Assembly: GCA_964554665.1 (NCBI GenBank)
Contig: CAZKPP010000060.1
Span: 1 to 13,938 of the forward strand
DNA from: UBA3263 sp964554665
GTDB taxonomy: Bacteria; Bacteroidota; Bacteroidia; Bacteroidales; Muribaculaceae
Reading direction: 5' to 3'
DNA: 13,938 nucleotides
Part shown: in pieces, positions 1 through 6,943 of the stretch
Layout of the letters: each line of letters begins with the position of its first letter
Position numbering within the stretch: position 1 is the first letter of the stretch
The notes under the pieces: generated by a model
Told to the model about the DNA's origin: nothing
Databases searched by the model: none
What the model saw: only the letters and a program-made list of their open reading frames with translations
Program-made: the position numbers and the translations under genes

Positions 1-1
1 C

Positions 2-79
2 CTGGTCTTCGCCGGCATCTCCCTGGTCAACAAAACCACCCAATCTCCCCGCACGGAACAACCGAGATTTATCTATTAG
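2..79 (+). CDS. C-terminal end of a probable DMT/EamA-family transporter (partial)
   Basis: Only the last 25 codons and the TAG stop (77-79) are inside the window. The readable tail begins LVFAGISLVNK and ends in a polar stretch with a final FIY. A short hydrophobic segment closing with Leu-Val-Asn-Lys is typical of the last membrane helix of EamA/DMT-superfamily permeases, which ends in a basic cytoplasmic tail. Codons are GC-rich like the rest of the chromosome and unlike the convergent neighbour. The stop overlaps the opposite-strand ATPase stop (76-78), so the two genes meet tail to tail with no room for a separate terminator. The family call rests on very few residues; another polytopic membrane protein is possible. 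That it is coding is more secure than what it is. Confidence 0.5.
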   Translation: MVFAGISLVNKTTQSPRTEQPRFIY

Positions 80-1494
80 TCAAACAGTTCATCCTTTGTT
101 AAGCTAATCTGAACAGCATCGGAATATTCGTTCTCCGCCAATCCATTAGCGGTTATCATGGCTATGAATATGCTACGTGGGGATTTTAACGAAGCTTGCA
201 CCCGTTCCGATTTATTCAGCAATTGCTCCGCATACGATTTTGTTATGGCAAATTTCCCTTTTGTATATTTTATCTCACAAATGGTAATTGCCTTATCTGC
301 ACGGTCGAATAGCAAATCTATTTCAGTTCCGGCCATGCCGTTTGCTTCTTTAAGTCTTAAAGCGTACTCACTTGTGATTATTCCGCTTATCCCCAAAGCC
401 TTCTTTATCTGCTCGGAATGAAGGAGACAAACACGCTCAAAAGCAAGCCCACACCAGTTGTAATACGCTGGTGTAACTATATTTTTTGACCAGAATGCCG
501 GGTCATTATTTTTCCGTGATGCAAGAAATCTGAAATAAAACAATGTAAAATTATCTATTAGCTGGTACACAGAGTGTTTTGTCCTCGCACCCATAGAATT
601 GTAGCGACGTATAAACCCACAAGATTCGAGTTCCTCCAAATAGCGGGTGAAAGATCCGCTGGGCGAAAGTTTGGTGGCTACAGACAGTTCATCTCTTGTC
701 ATTCCGACCTTTTTCTTGCCTAATGCAGTGATAATGGACATATGCGGCTCCGGATTCTTGAACAAAGACGCAAACAGGTCATTGAACTCATTGGCAAACA
801 AAGCTTCCGGGGCAAAGAATAACCTGTCGATATTTTGAGCCAGAGTCATGCCCTGCTCAAGCTGCGACCAATAATATGGTACCCCTCCAAAAATCATATA
901 GGCTTCAATAATTGACTGACGGTTCATGTTCCGAATACCTAAGGCCCGTACATATTTCTCGCATTCAACAAGAGAGAAAGGCTTTAGGGCAATCCTATTG
1001 GTAAGCCTATTGTGAAGACCTCCGTGGTTCTTAATAATCTTATTGATAATCCATGATGTTGAAGATCCGCATACAATCAATAAAATATCCTTGCGCGCAG
1101 ATGCCCAATTGTTCCAAAATTGCTCAAAAGCCGGAAGGAAACTTGATTTTGGACCATCCATCCATGGTAACTCATCTATGAATACGACCTTGCGCTTGTC
1201 TTTACTCTTACTAAGGAATGTAGAAAGCTGATGGAATGCCTCTATCCAGTTCTCAGGAATAGGGCATTTTTCGTGCCCTTGGGCCATAAGTGAGCTATGA
1301 AACGATTGGAGTTGCATCTTCGCTGATGTATTCGCCATCCCCGAATAGCTGAATGTAAATCTGTTACCCAAAACCTCACGGACAAGAAAGGTTTTACCAA
1401 CCCTTCTTCGGCCATATATAGCTATAAACTCGGATCGATTCGACTTATACGCCTTTTCAAGCAATGCTATTTCCTTAATTCTTCCTACAATCAT
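76..1494 (-). CDS. AAA+ ATPase of the archaeal-ATPase/DUF234 type with nuclease-like C-terminus
   Basis: This 472-residue protein has an N-terminal P-loop ATPase domain with Walker A GRRRVGKT (28-35) and a Walker B-like strand VVFIDELPW. A winged-helix-like middle (MTRDELSVATKLSPSGSF, one- or two-step regulator style) follows. The C-terminal domain has the spacing of a PD-(D/E)XK fold: E391 and D393 in TEIDLL, then E407 and K409 in CEIKY. This is the architecture of the widespread ATP-binding proteins with a DUF234 C-terminus, whose function is largely unknown. The open frame extends to 1524, but ATG at 1494 is preferred because the promoter -7 box (1512-1519) lies inside the longer frame. 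By eye its GC content is clearly lower than both neighbours, which suggests horizontal acquisition. It stands alone with its own promoter. Family call is strong; any biological role is open. Confidence 0.85.
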   Translation of the reverse strand: MIVGRIKEIALLEKAYKSNRSEFIAIYGRRRVGKTFLVREVLGNRFTFSYSGMANTSAKMQLQSFHSSLMAQGHEKCPIPENWIEAFHQLSTFLSKSKDKRKVVFIDELPWMDGPKSSFLPAFEQFWNNWASARKDILLIVCGSSTSWIINKIIKNHGGLHNRLTNRIALKPFSLVECEKYVRALGIRNMNRQSIIEAYMIFGGVPYYWSQLEQGMTLAQNIDRLFFAPEALFANEFNDLFASLFKNPEPHMSIITALGKKKVGMTRDELSVATKLSPSGSFTRYLEELESCGFIRRYNSMGARTKHSVYQLIDNFTLFYFRFLASRKNNDPAFWSKNIVTPAYYNWCGLAFERVCLLHSEQIKKALGISGIITSEYALRLKEANGMAGTEIDLLFDRADKAITICEIKYTKGKFAITKSYAEQLLNKSERVQASLKSPRSIFIAMITANGLAENEYSDAVQISLTKDELFD

Positions 1495-1511
1495 GGTTCT
1501 GAAATTTGGCG

Positions 1512-1543
1512 CAAAGATAAACACATTTTACGACATAACCAAA
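1512..1543 (-). promoter_or_regulatory. Bacteroidetes-type promoter of the ATPase gene
   Basis: On the minus strand TTTG (1540-1543) is followed after exactly 20 nt by TATCTTTG (1512-1519), matching the Bacteroidetes -33/-7 consensus TTTG and TAnnTTTG. Transcription would start near 1505-1508, leaving about a dozen nucleotides before ATG at 1494. This decides the start codon and shows the gene can be expressed independently of the flippase operon upstream. Confidence 0.7.
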
Positions 1544-1589
1544 CTAAATAACAGAAATTTTATACGATTTAGTCTTTTGACGTAGGAAA

Positions 1590-1622
1590 CAAACTCAAGA
1601 TAGTGGGTCCACTATTGGTTTG
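1590..1622. terminator. Imperfect inverted repeat, candidate terminator of the flippase operon
   Basis: Arms ATAGTGG (1600-1606) and CCACTAT (1609-1615) are perfect complements around a 2-nt centre. An outer pair CAAAC (1590-1594) and GTTTG (1618-1622) extends the stem across an asymmetric bulge. It begins just 3 nt after the flippase stop. In the minus-strand transcript the structure ends in GUUUGUUU, a mediocre U-rich tract, so intrinsic termination is plausible but not certain. The inner 16 bp could instead be a protein-binding palindrome, though it lies about 60 bp upstream of the ATPase -33 box. Confidence 0.45.
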
Positions 1623-1624
1623 AA

Positions 1625-2971
1625 TTATTGCAGCAGGAGGGATAGGAGGGCGGCGGGGAGGGGAGAGAGGTAGGCGATGAGGATGGCGCGCGATTTGGGG
1701 AAGGGGGCGTCGGAGAGGCGGGCGGCAACGAGCATTATTGTCAGGTCGAGGGCCATCCAGGCGGTGGTGCCGAGGCCCAGGCCGGCAAAGCCTCCGAGAC
1801 GATAGCCTATAACATTGAGTACCAGACCACAAAGTGCCGAAAGCACTTCGGTGGTGCAGTAAACTTTGGAGCGTCCGGCGGCGAGGAAGCTATAGCTCAT
1901 GGTTATCGACAGAGGCCGGAAAGCCATGCCCACCATGCCCCACATAACATAGGGCACCGCGTCGGCAAATTCCCGGGAGTAGAGCAGCGGCATCAGCCAC
2001 GGGCTCAGTGCGCAAATGGCAACCGACCCCAAAACCAATATGCCGGAGGTGATTATTGCCTGGTGCGATATTATCAGCGAGGCGTGGCGGCGGTTATGGA
2101 TTGTTTTGGATACGCGGGGGTAAAACTCCATGGTAAAGCTCATAAAGAAGACGGCGGTGTAGTTCCACACCATTTTATAGCCCGCCTGATAAAGGCCCAA
2201 AACGGTTTCGCCCTCGTGGCCCATAAATGACACGAAGAGGAAGTTGACACCCTCGGTAGCCAGCGACATCAAGGTGAGCATCAGCCCGGTACGCAAAAAC
2301 GGGAAGCCCATACGCAGACTCTCGCGCCACGAAATCGACGACTGCCGCAGAGGGGGAAGGGCGCCCTCGGATCGGCGCGAGAACCACCACGCACCACCAA
2401 ACGCCACAACGGAGTAGAAAACAAGGCCCGGAGCGACGCCGTTAATATTCAGCAGCCAATAAAGGGCAATAGCCACAGGGAGGCCGGTCAAGGCCGTCAG
2501 CAGCCCGGAGGCGGCTATGGGCTTATAGCGCTGTGTTGACTGCAAATAGATTAGTTCGGCACCCTGAAGAGCCACAAACAGAATCGAAAGCGAGGCTAAG
2601 CGGTAGGCCCATGCAAATTCGGCGTCGCCAAAGGTAAATTCCGCTATGAAGGGCGCGAGAATGAACATCAGCGCGGCACCGACAAGGCCCAACATGCGGC
2701 TATAGCGGCGAACGCTAAGCAGCAGCGGACCGAATCGCTCGGCCGAGGCCGACGATAGCGGCGCCACGGCGCTCGTGCGGATATTAAGCTGGGTGAAGTT
2801 GCCAATCATGTCGGCGGCCTGGGTCAGCGCACCAAACAAGCCTACGCCGGTGGGTCCGACAAGGAGTGCGAGCATTTTCATGCGCACTATCGAGCAGACC
2901 ATGTTTATACCCTGGGTGGAGCCAATTAGCGACGTGGCCTTCAATACGCGGGCGGTCAGCGCTTTAGCCAT
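1625..2971 (-). CDS. Wzx-type oligosaccharide flippase (O-antigen translocase-like)
   Basis: This 448-residue polytopic membrane protein has about a dozen hydrophobic segments spread along its length and belongs, by pattern, to the MOP/polysaccharide transporter superfamily. The N-terminus (KATSLIGSTQGI, then RMKMLALLVGPTGVGLFG) resembles WzxE-like O-antigen translocases, where the membrane protein flips an undecaprenyl-linked glycan across the inner membrane. Length is close to the 420-480 residues usual for the family. ATG at 2971 lies inside the last codons of the EnvC-like gene (16-nt overlap), which implies translational coupling. It is the last gene of the minus-strand operon. No glycosyltransferases or polymerase are nearby, so the substrate (O-antigen, capsule or another glycan) cannot be told from this window. 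Confidence 0.82.
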   Translation of the reverse strand: MAKALTARVLKATSLIGSTQGINMVCSIVRMKMLALLVGPTGVGLFGALTQAADMIGNFTQLNIRTSAVAPLSSASAERFGPLLLSVRRYSRMLGLVGAALMFILAPFIAEFTFGDAEFAWAYRLASLSILFVALQGAELIYLQSTQRYKPIAASGLLTALTGLPVAIALYWLLNINGVAPGLVFYSVVAFGGAWWFSRRSEGALPPLRQSSISWRESLRMGFPFLRTGLMLTLMSLATEGVNFLFVSFMGHEGETVLGLYQAGYKMVWNYTAVFFMSFTMEFYPRVSKTIHNRRHASLIISHQAIITSGILVLGSVAICALSPWLMPLLYSREFADAVPYVMWGMVGMAFRPLSITMSYSFLAAGRSKVYCTTEVLSALCGLVLNVIGYRLGGFAGLGLGTTAWMALDLTIMLVAARLSDAPFPKSRAILIAYLSPLPAALLSLLLQ

Positions 2972-4359
2972 TGCATCGGGTTGAATTTTTCGCGTTCGCG
3001 GCGTATCTCGAAGTGGAGTTGTCCGCGTGCGGGGTCAGCGTCGCTCTGCCCTACCGTGCCGATAACGTCGCCGGCCTTCAGTTGCGCGCCTTTGCCAACC
3101 TTGAGTGTCTTGATGTTGGCATACACGGTAAGGTACTCGCCATGGCGCACCAAAACCACATGGCCCAGACCTTCCTGGACGAATACGGCGCTCACAACGC
3201 CCTTATACACCGCGCGCGCCTGCGCACCCGATGCGGTTTCCAGGTCAACGCCCGGGTTGTTGACCTCAAGGGTTTTGATGGAGCGGTGTTGCTGAATGCC
3301 AAAGCCCTGAACCACGGTAAACGGCGCGCTCAGCGGCGAGGGGAGGTTGCCGCGCTGCGACGCGAAGCCGGTGTCGGGCCATACCTGTTGCTGCTTCGGC
3401 TTCGCAGGCGTTGTTTTCGGCGCCTCGGCCGGAGTTTTGGAGGTAGACGACGAACCGACGGCAGCCTGCTTGCGGCGTTCGGCTTCAAGGCGCTGAGCCT
3501 CGCGTCGGCGCTCTTCTTCAATTTCCTTTTGTATGAGCCGTTCAATCTCGCGGTCGAGTTTCGCCAGAGTGCTCTTCTGGCGTTCAAGCATGGTGTTGAG
3601 CTGCTTCTGCTTGCCCTGGAGGTTGCCTACGGCGGTTTCCAGCGCCTTGCGGTCGGTTTGCAGCTTGCGTTCGCGGGCAAGCGACTCGCGGCGCAGATTA
3701 AGCACCTTAGCCTTCATGTCGGCCAGCTCCGCCTTTTGTTTTTCAAGACCGGCAACCAAAGTGTTGATTTCGTCGGCACGCCGGCTACGCCAACGCGAGA
3801 ATTCTTCAAGATAGCTCATGCGGCGCCATGCCTGGCGAACGGTCTCAGCCGAGAAAATAAAGGTGAGCGGATTCATTTCGCGGCGGTTCTTGCGCGACGA
3901 ACGCACGGCCCTCACGTAGAGGTCGCGCAGCCGTTGAAGTTCTGCCTCTCCGGCAGCTATGGAGTCTTTCAGCTCGCCCTCGCGGGTGGTCAGTGAGTCG
4001 ATTCGCTCCTGTAGTTGGCGAGTGATTTCGGTGGTTCGCTCAATGTCGCCCTCAAGTTTGCCTACCTGGCGGAGGTTCTTGGTGATTTCAGCCTCGGCGG
4101 CCTTGAGTTCCTTTGCCGTGCGGGCCATTTCCTGCTCGGTCTGCTTGCGCTGCTTTTTGGCTTCAGAGCTCGTTTTGGGGCCTGTAGAGGTCTTTTTCTT
4201 CGCCTTGGTTTTGTTAGCGGGTGCTTTTGCCTTTGATTTTTTTTGCGGAGCGGCCGCGGCTACAATGCCAAGAGGCTGCCGCACGAAATCGCGCGCCGCG
4301 TCAAACCGGCCGGTAAAGCCGATTAGCGAAATCAGTAATATGAGCAGCTTACTTGCCAA
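2956..4359 (-). CDS. EnvC-like murein hydrolase activator with degenerate LytM domain
   Basis: This 467-residue protein has an N-terminal hydrophobic segment (LLILLISLIGF) suited to secretion, a Lys/Ala-rich stretch, a long heptad-rich coiled coil (about 60-300), a low-complexity linker and a C-terminal M23/LytM domain (about 350-467). The fold is recognisable, but zinc-site residues are replaced: the usual H-x-G-x-D is N368-P-G-V-D372, the YAH histidine is N415, and HLH reads Q447-L-H449. That is the pattern of EnvC-type proteins, which do not cut peptidoglycan but activate amidases at the division site. The only workable start is TTG at 4359, overlapping the DUF4292 gene by 11 nt. The flippase follows with a 16-nt overlap. 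Amidase activation is inferred from family and residue loss; the partner amidase is not in the window. Confidence 0.88.
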   Translation of the reverse strand: MASKLLILLISLIGFTGRFDAARDFVRQPLGIVAAAAPQKKSKAKAPANKTKAKKKTSTGPKTSSEAKKQRKQTEQEMARTAKELKAAEAEITKNLRQVGKLEGDIERTTEITRQLQERIDSLTTREGELKDSIAAGEAELQRLRDLYVRAVRSSRKNRREMNPLTFIFSAETVRQAWRRMSYLEEFSRWRSRRADEINTLVAGLEKQKAELADMKAKVLNLRRESLARERKLQTDRKALETAVGNLQGKQKQLNTMLERQKSTLAKLDREIERLIQKEIEEERRREAQRLEAERRKQAAVGSSSTSKTPAEAPKTTPAKPKQQQVWPDTGFASQRGNLPSPLSAPFTVVQGFGIQQHRSIKTLEVNNPGVDLETASGAQARAVYKGVVSAVFVQEGLGHVVLVRHGEYLTVYANIKTLKVGKGAQLKAGDVIGTVGQSDADPARGQLHFEIRREREKFNPMQWLKR

Positions 4360-4918
4360 GGAGCTTGGTTTTTGCGCTTTGGAGGGTCATTTTCTTATAG
4401 TTGCTTCCCGGGGCAGTGAACGCTGCCGGACGCTCAACATTCCAGCGCGCGTCGTCGCGGTTCCATCGCAGAGTAAGGTCGATGTTTCTTCCGGCGGCGG
4501 TAGTTTTCAGCGAGTATTCATCGTCGTCGAGCATCATCTGCTGCAACTTTTCGAAAGTCAGGTCCATGGCTGCGAGCTTGTCGCCAACCGGCTCCTTGAG
4601 CCAGATTTTTTCGGGCTGCTTGAGAACGAAGTCCACCTCGTCGGGCGTAAGATTAGCTTGCGCAACCTCGAAGCCCAAAAGGCGGAACGACATGTAGATA
4701 TACCGGTTGTTGACCATGGTTGCCGTTCCGCTCAGGCTCATTCCCAACGGCTGGTTGATAATCAGGCTCACGGGCATCTGCACGTTGCGCCACTTTTCAA
4801 CCACCTGCTCTTCGGGCGCGGGCTGAACGCTCGTTTCCACTGCCTGCTTAGAGCGGCAGCCGGAAAATCCTACGGCCAGCAGGGCCACGAGGGCTATAAC
4901 TTTAGTCGTTGCTTTCAT
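4349..4918 (-). CDS. DUF4292-family lipoprotein
   Basis: The product has 189 residues starting at ATG 4918. The longer frame to 4993 is rejected because this start gives a clean lipoprotein signal: MKATTK, a hydrophobic core, and lipobox FSGC with Cys at 21. A purine-rich AGAAAGAAG precedes the ATG. The mature part has alternating beta-type segments (SLIINQPLGMSLSGTATM, YIYMSFRLLGFEVA, YSLKTTAAG, IDLTLRWN), consistent with DUF4292, a Bacteroidetes family whose shape recalls LolA/LolB-type lipoprotein carriers. The LolB comparison is inference. It overlaps the TPR gene upstream by 17 nt and the EnvC-like gene downstream by 11 nt, so the three are likely co-translated. Expected location is the periplasmic face of a membrane, probably the outer one. 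Confidence 0.82.
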   Translation of the reverse strand: MKATTKVIALVALLAVGFSGCRSKQAVETSVQPAPEEQVVEKWRNVQMPVSLIINQPLGMSLSGTATMVNNRYIYMSFRLLGFEVAQANLTPDEVDFVLKQPEKIWLKEPVGDKLAAMDLTFEKLQQMMLDDDEYSLKTTAAGRNIDLTLRWNRDDARWNVERPAAFTAPGSNYKKMTLQSAKTKLLGK

Positions 4919-6509
4919 GTTTGCTTCTTTCTCTAAATTCTTTAGCTTTTTCGAGTTGGCCGAGCGACTGATAAATGTCGGCGGCATGCTCAAAAATTTC
5001 GTCTATGCCTTCGCCGTCAGACTTATCGAAGAGAATCGCCATGTCGATATAGCGCTTGGCGTTTTCGAGGTCGCCAAGGCGATAGCACACCCAGGCGTAG
5101 GTGTCGTAGTAGGTAGCCGAACCGGGCTCGTTGATAACCGCCTTGGCAATCAGCTCCTTGGCGCGCAAAAGGTCGCCGCCGTCGGTGGTCGACAGCCAGT
5201 AGGCCAGATTATTCATGGCCAGATCATCGTCGGGGTTCAGTTCAAGGGCGCGGTTATAGTAGCCGAGAATCGAGTCGTTGGGAGCGCCTGTCTGCTGGGC
5301 CACGTCGCCCATCGAGCGATAGAGGTCGGCCTGCTGCTCGTTAGAGAGCGAATCGACTTTCAGGGCATCCTTCAGCGTTTCCAGCGCTCCGGAATAATCC
5401 TTCTGCCGCGATTGCGCCGCCGACAGGAGCGTGAACAGGTCTATCTCCTGCGGGTGATGTTCGAGGCCGCGACGCGCCGCGCGCATAACGCCGTCAATGT
5501 CGTCGGCCGAGCCGTAGAAGCGGGCCAACAGCTCGAAATCGCCGGGGTCGTCGGGGCGGATGGCTATTGCGTGCTCAACCTGGTCGGCGGCCGCGAGCCA
5601 TTGCTTGTTGGTTGCCAGGTAGCTCATATAGAGCATGCGCAGCTCGTAGTCGTTGGGATATTGGTTTACCAGCGATTCAAACAGGTTGCCGGCGCGGGGC
5701 GACAGAGTGTCGCGGCGCATTTCCGACGCCACGCTATAGCGCAGCAGCTCAACCTTGTCGTCGCGGTCATAGTCCTCGTCGGTAATCGCGTTGTCGATGC
5801 GTTGCTCAAAATCCTGAAGCCTGTGGCTCAGGCCGAACTGAGCAGCAGCCGTGGCCCCGAGCAGCAGAGCCTCAACGTTGCGCGGCTGCGCGGCGATAAG
5901 GTCGTCGATTTCGGCCATTGCGCCTACGGTGTCGCCCTGCCATACCATAACGTTGGTTATGCGCTGGGTCAACGCCGGATTGCGCCCTACCGACTTTTCG
6001 AGATTGCGATAAACCTTTATCGCTTCGTCGAGTTCCTGCGTATGCATCAAAATGTCGGCATAATTGGCAGTCAGCGCCGGATTGTTGGGTTTGAGCTTGA
6101 CCAGGTGGTCGTAGATCTGCTTGGCACGCTCCACATTGCGGTTGCTAACATAGAATGAAGCGAGATAGGAGCCTACGAAAACATCGTCGGGGTGAGCACC
6201 ATAGTAATCCTCGCAGAGTTTCACTCCCTGCTCAAAAAGTAGCGAATCGCGCTCCTGACCGGCAAAAATCATTGTGCGCGACCCTAATTCGTAGGCCTCG
6301 CGATCGGTTTTCGACGCATCCAGCTCATAGGCGCGGCCCATCATGGCGGTTGCCAGGTCTTCATGGCCGAGCGCACGCTGACGCAGCGCTTCCAGGAAGT
6401 AATAGTCGCTCTTGCGGCTCCGCGATTCGGAGTCGTAGTTATCTTTGGCCCAAAGGGTTGACCACAAGGTGCCGGCGATAATCAGCAATATGAGGCGCAG
6501 GCGGGTCAA
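4902..6509 (-). CDS. Secreted tetratricopeptide-repeat protein
   Basis: The protein has 535 residues from TTG at 6509. It carries a short basic start, hydrophobic core LILLIIAGTLW and likely cleavage after STLWA, so it is exported. The remainder is built from many helical TPR units, with the typical motifs best seen in AKQIYDHLVKLKPNNPAL, YYNRALELNPDD and LENAKRYIDMAI. A longer frame starts at GTG 6578, but it would overlap dut by 73 nt and put about 23 Arg-rich residues before the signal peptide. The TTG shares TTGA with the dut stop codon, a classic coupling arrangement. TPRs mediate protein-protein contact, and co-operonic neighbours (DUF4292 lipoprotein, EnvC-like protein) suggest an envelope scaffold. 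No enzymatic motif is visible. Confidence 0.82.
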   Translation of the reverse strand: MTRLRLILLIIAGTLWSTLWAKDNYDSESRSRKSDYYFLEALRQRALGHEDLATAMMGRAYELDASKTDREAYELGSRTMIFAGQERDSLLFEQGVKLCEDYYGAHPDDVFVGSYLASFYVSNRNVERAKQIYDHLVKLKPNNPALTANYADILMHTQELDEAIKVYRNLEKSVGRNPALTQRITNVMVWQGDTVGAMAEIDDLIAAQPRNVEALLLGATAAAQFGLSHRLQDFEQRIDNAITDEDYDRDDKVELLRYSVASEMRRDTLSPRAGNLFESLVNQYPNDYELRMLYMSYLATNKQWLAAADQVEHAIAIRPDDPGDFELLARFYGSADDIDGVMRAARRGLEHHPQEIDLFTLLSAAQSRQKDYSGALETLKDALKVDSLSNEQQADLYRSMGDVAQQTGAPNDSILGYYNRALELNPDDDLAMNNLAYWLSTTDGGDLLRAKELIAKAVINEPGSATYYDTYAWVCYRLGDLENAKRYIDMAILFDKSDGEGIDEIFEHAADIYQSLGQLEKAKEFRERSKHESND

Positions 6510-6943
6510 TTCGTTCCGGAGTGGCCGAAGGCCCCGTCGCCGCGTTTGGTTTCGTCGAGCCTTTCGGCAAGCTCCCACTCAACGCGTTCATATTGTTTAA
6601 CAACAAGTTGGGCTATACGCTCGCCCGGAGCAATCGTAAACGGCTCTTTGGAGAGGTTTATCAGAATAATGCCGATTTCGCCGCGATAGTCGGCGTCGAT
6701 TGTGCCGGGAGTATTGAGCACCGTTATTCCCTTTTTCAGCGCCAGGCCCGAGCGGGGACGCACCTGACATTCGTAGCCCGAGGGAAGCTGCATGGCCAGG
6801 CCGGTGGGTACCAGGGTGCGCTCGCCCGGGCCCAGGGTAAAGGGCTCGGAGTAGTTGGCGCGCACGTCCATGCCTGCTGCCTCGAAGGTTTCGTAGGCGG
6901 GCAGGGGAAACGGACTTTTATTTACGATTTTGATTTTCAGCAT
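6506..6943 (-). CDS. dut: dUTP diphosphatase (dUTPase)
   Basis: This 145-residue trimeric-type dUTPase hydrolyses dUTP to dUMP and pyrophosphate, keeping uracil out of DNA and supplying dUMP for thymidylate synthesis. All five motifs are present: AAGMDVRAN (22-30, with D26), RSGLALK (64-70), NTPGTIDADYRG (77-88, with D83 and Y86), GERIAQLVV (107-115) and a C-terminal RGDGAFGHSG (134-143). The last motif is usually RGxGGFG with Ser-Thr or His-Thr afterwards, so the Ala at 138 is a mild variant. ATG at 6943 shares its first base with the TAA of the endonuclease-family gene upstream, and the TPR gene start overlaps its TGA. Length is standard for the family. It is a cytoplasmic enzyme embedded in an otherwise envelope-directed operon. 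Confidence 0.96.
   Translation of the reverse strand: MLKIKIVNKSPFPLPAYETFEAAGMDVRANYSEPFTLGPGERTLVPTGLAMQLPSGYECQVRPRSGLALKKGITVLNTPGTIDADYRGEIGIILINLSKEPFTIAPGERIAQLVVKQYERVEWELAERLDETKRGDGAFGHSGTN

Noticed and set aside
1569..1832. Small minus-strand frame over the flippase 3' end
   Set aside because: Arg/Pro-rich out-of-frame shadow without a start context.
2971..3996. Plus-strand 341-codon open frame opposite the EnvC-like gene
   Set aside because: Leu/Arg-rich shadow of a coiled-coil gene, without a family match or promoter.
4917..6158. Plus-strand 413-codon open frame opposite the TPR gene
   Set aside because: It is a GC-driven shadow: Val/Gly/Arg-rich, no recognisable domain, while the opposite strand encodes a clear TPR protein with a signal peptide.
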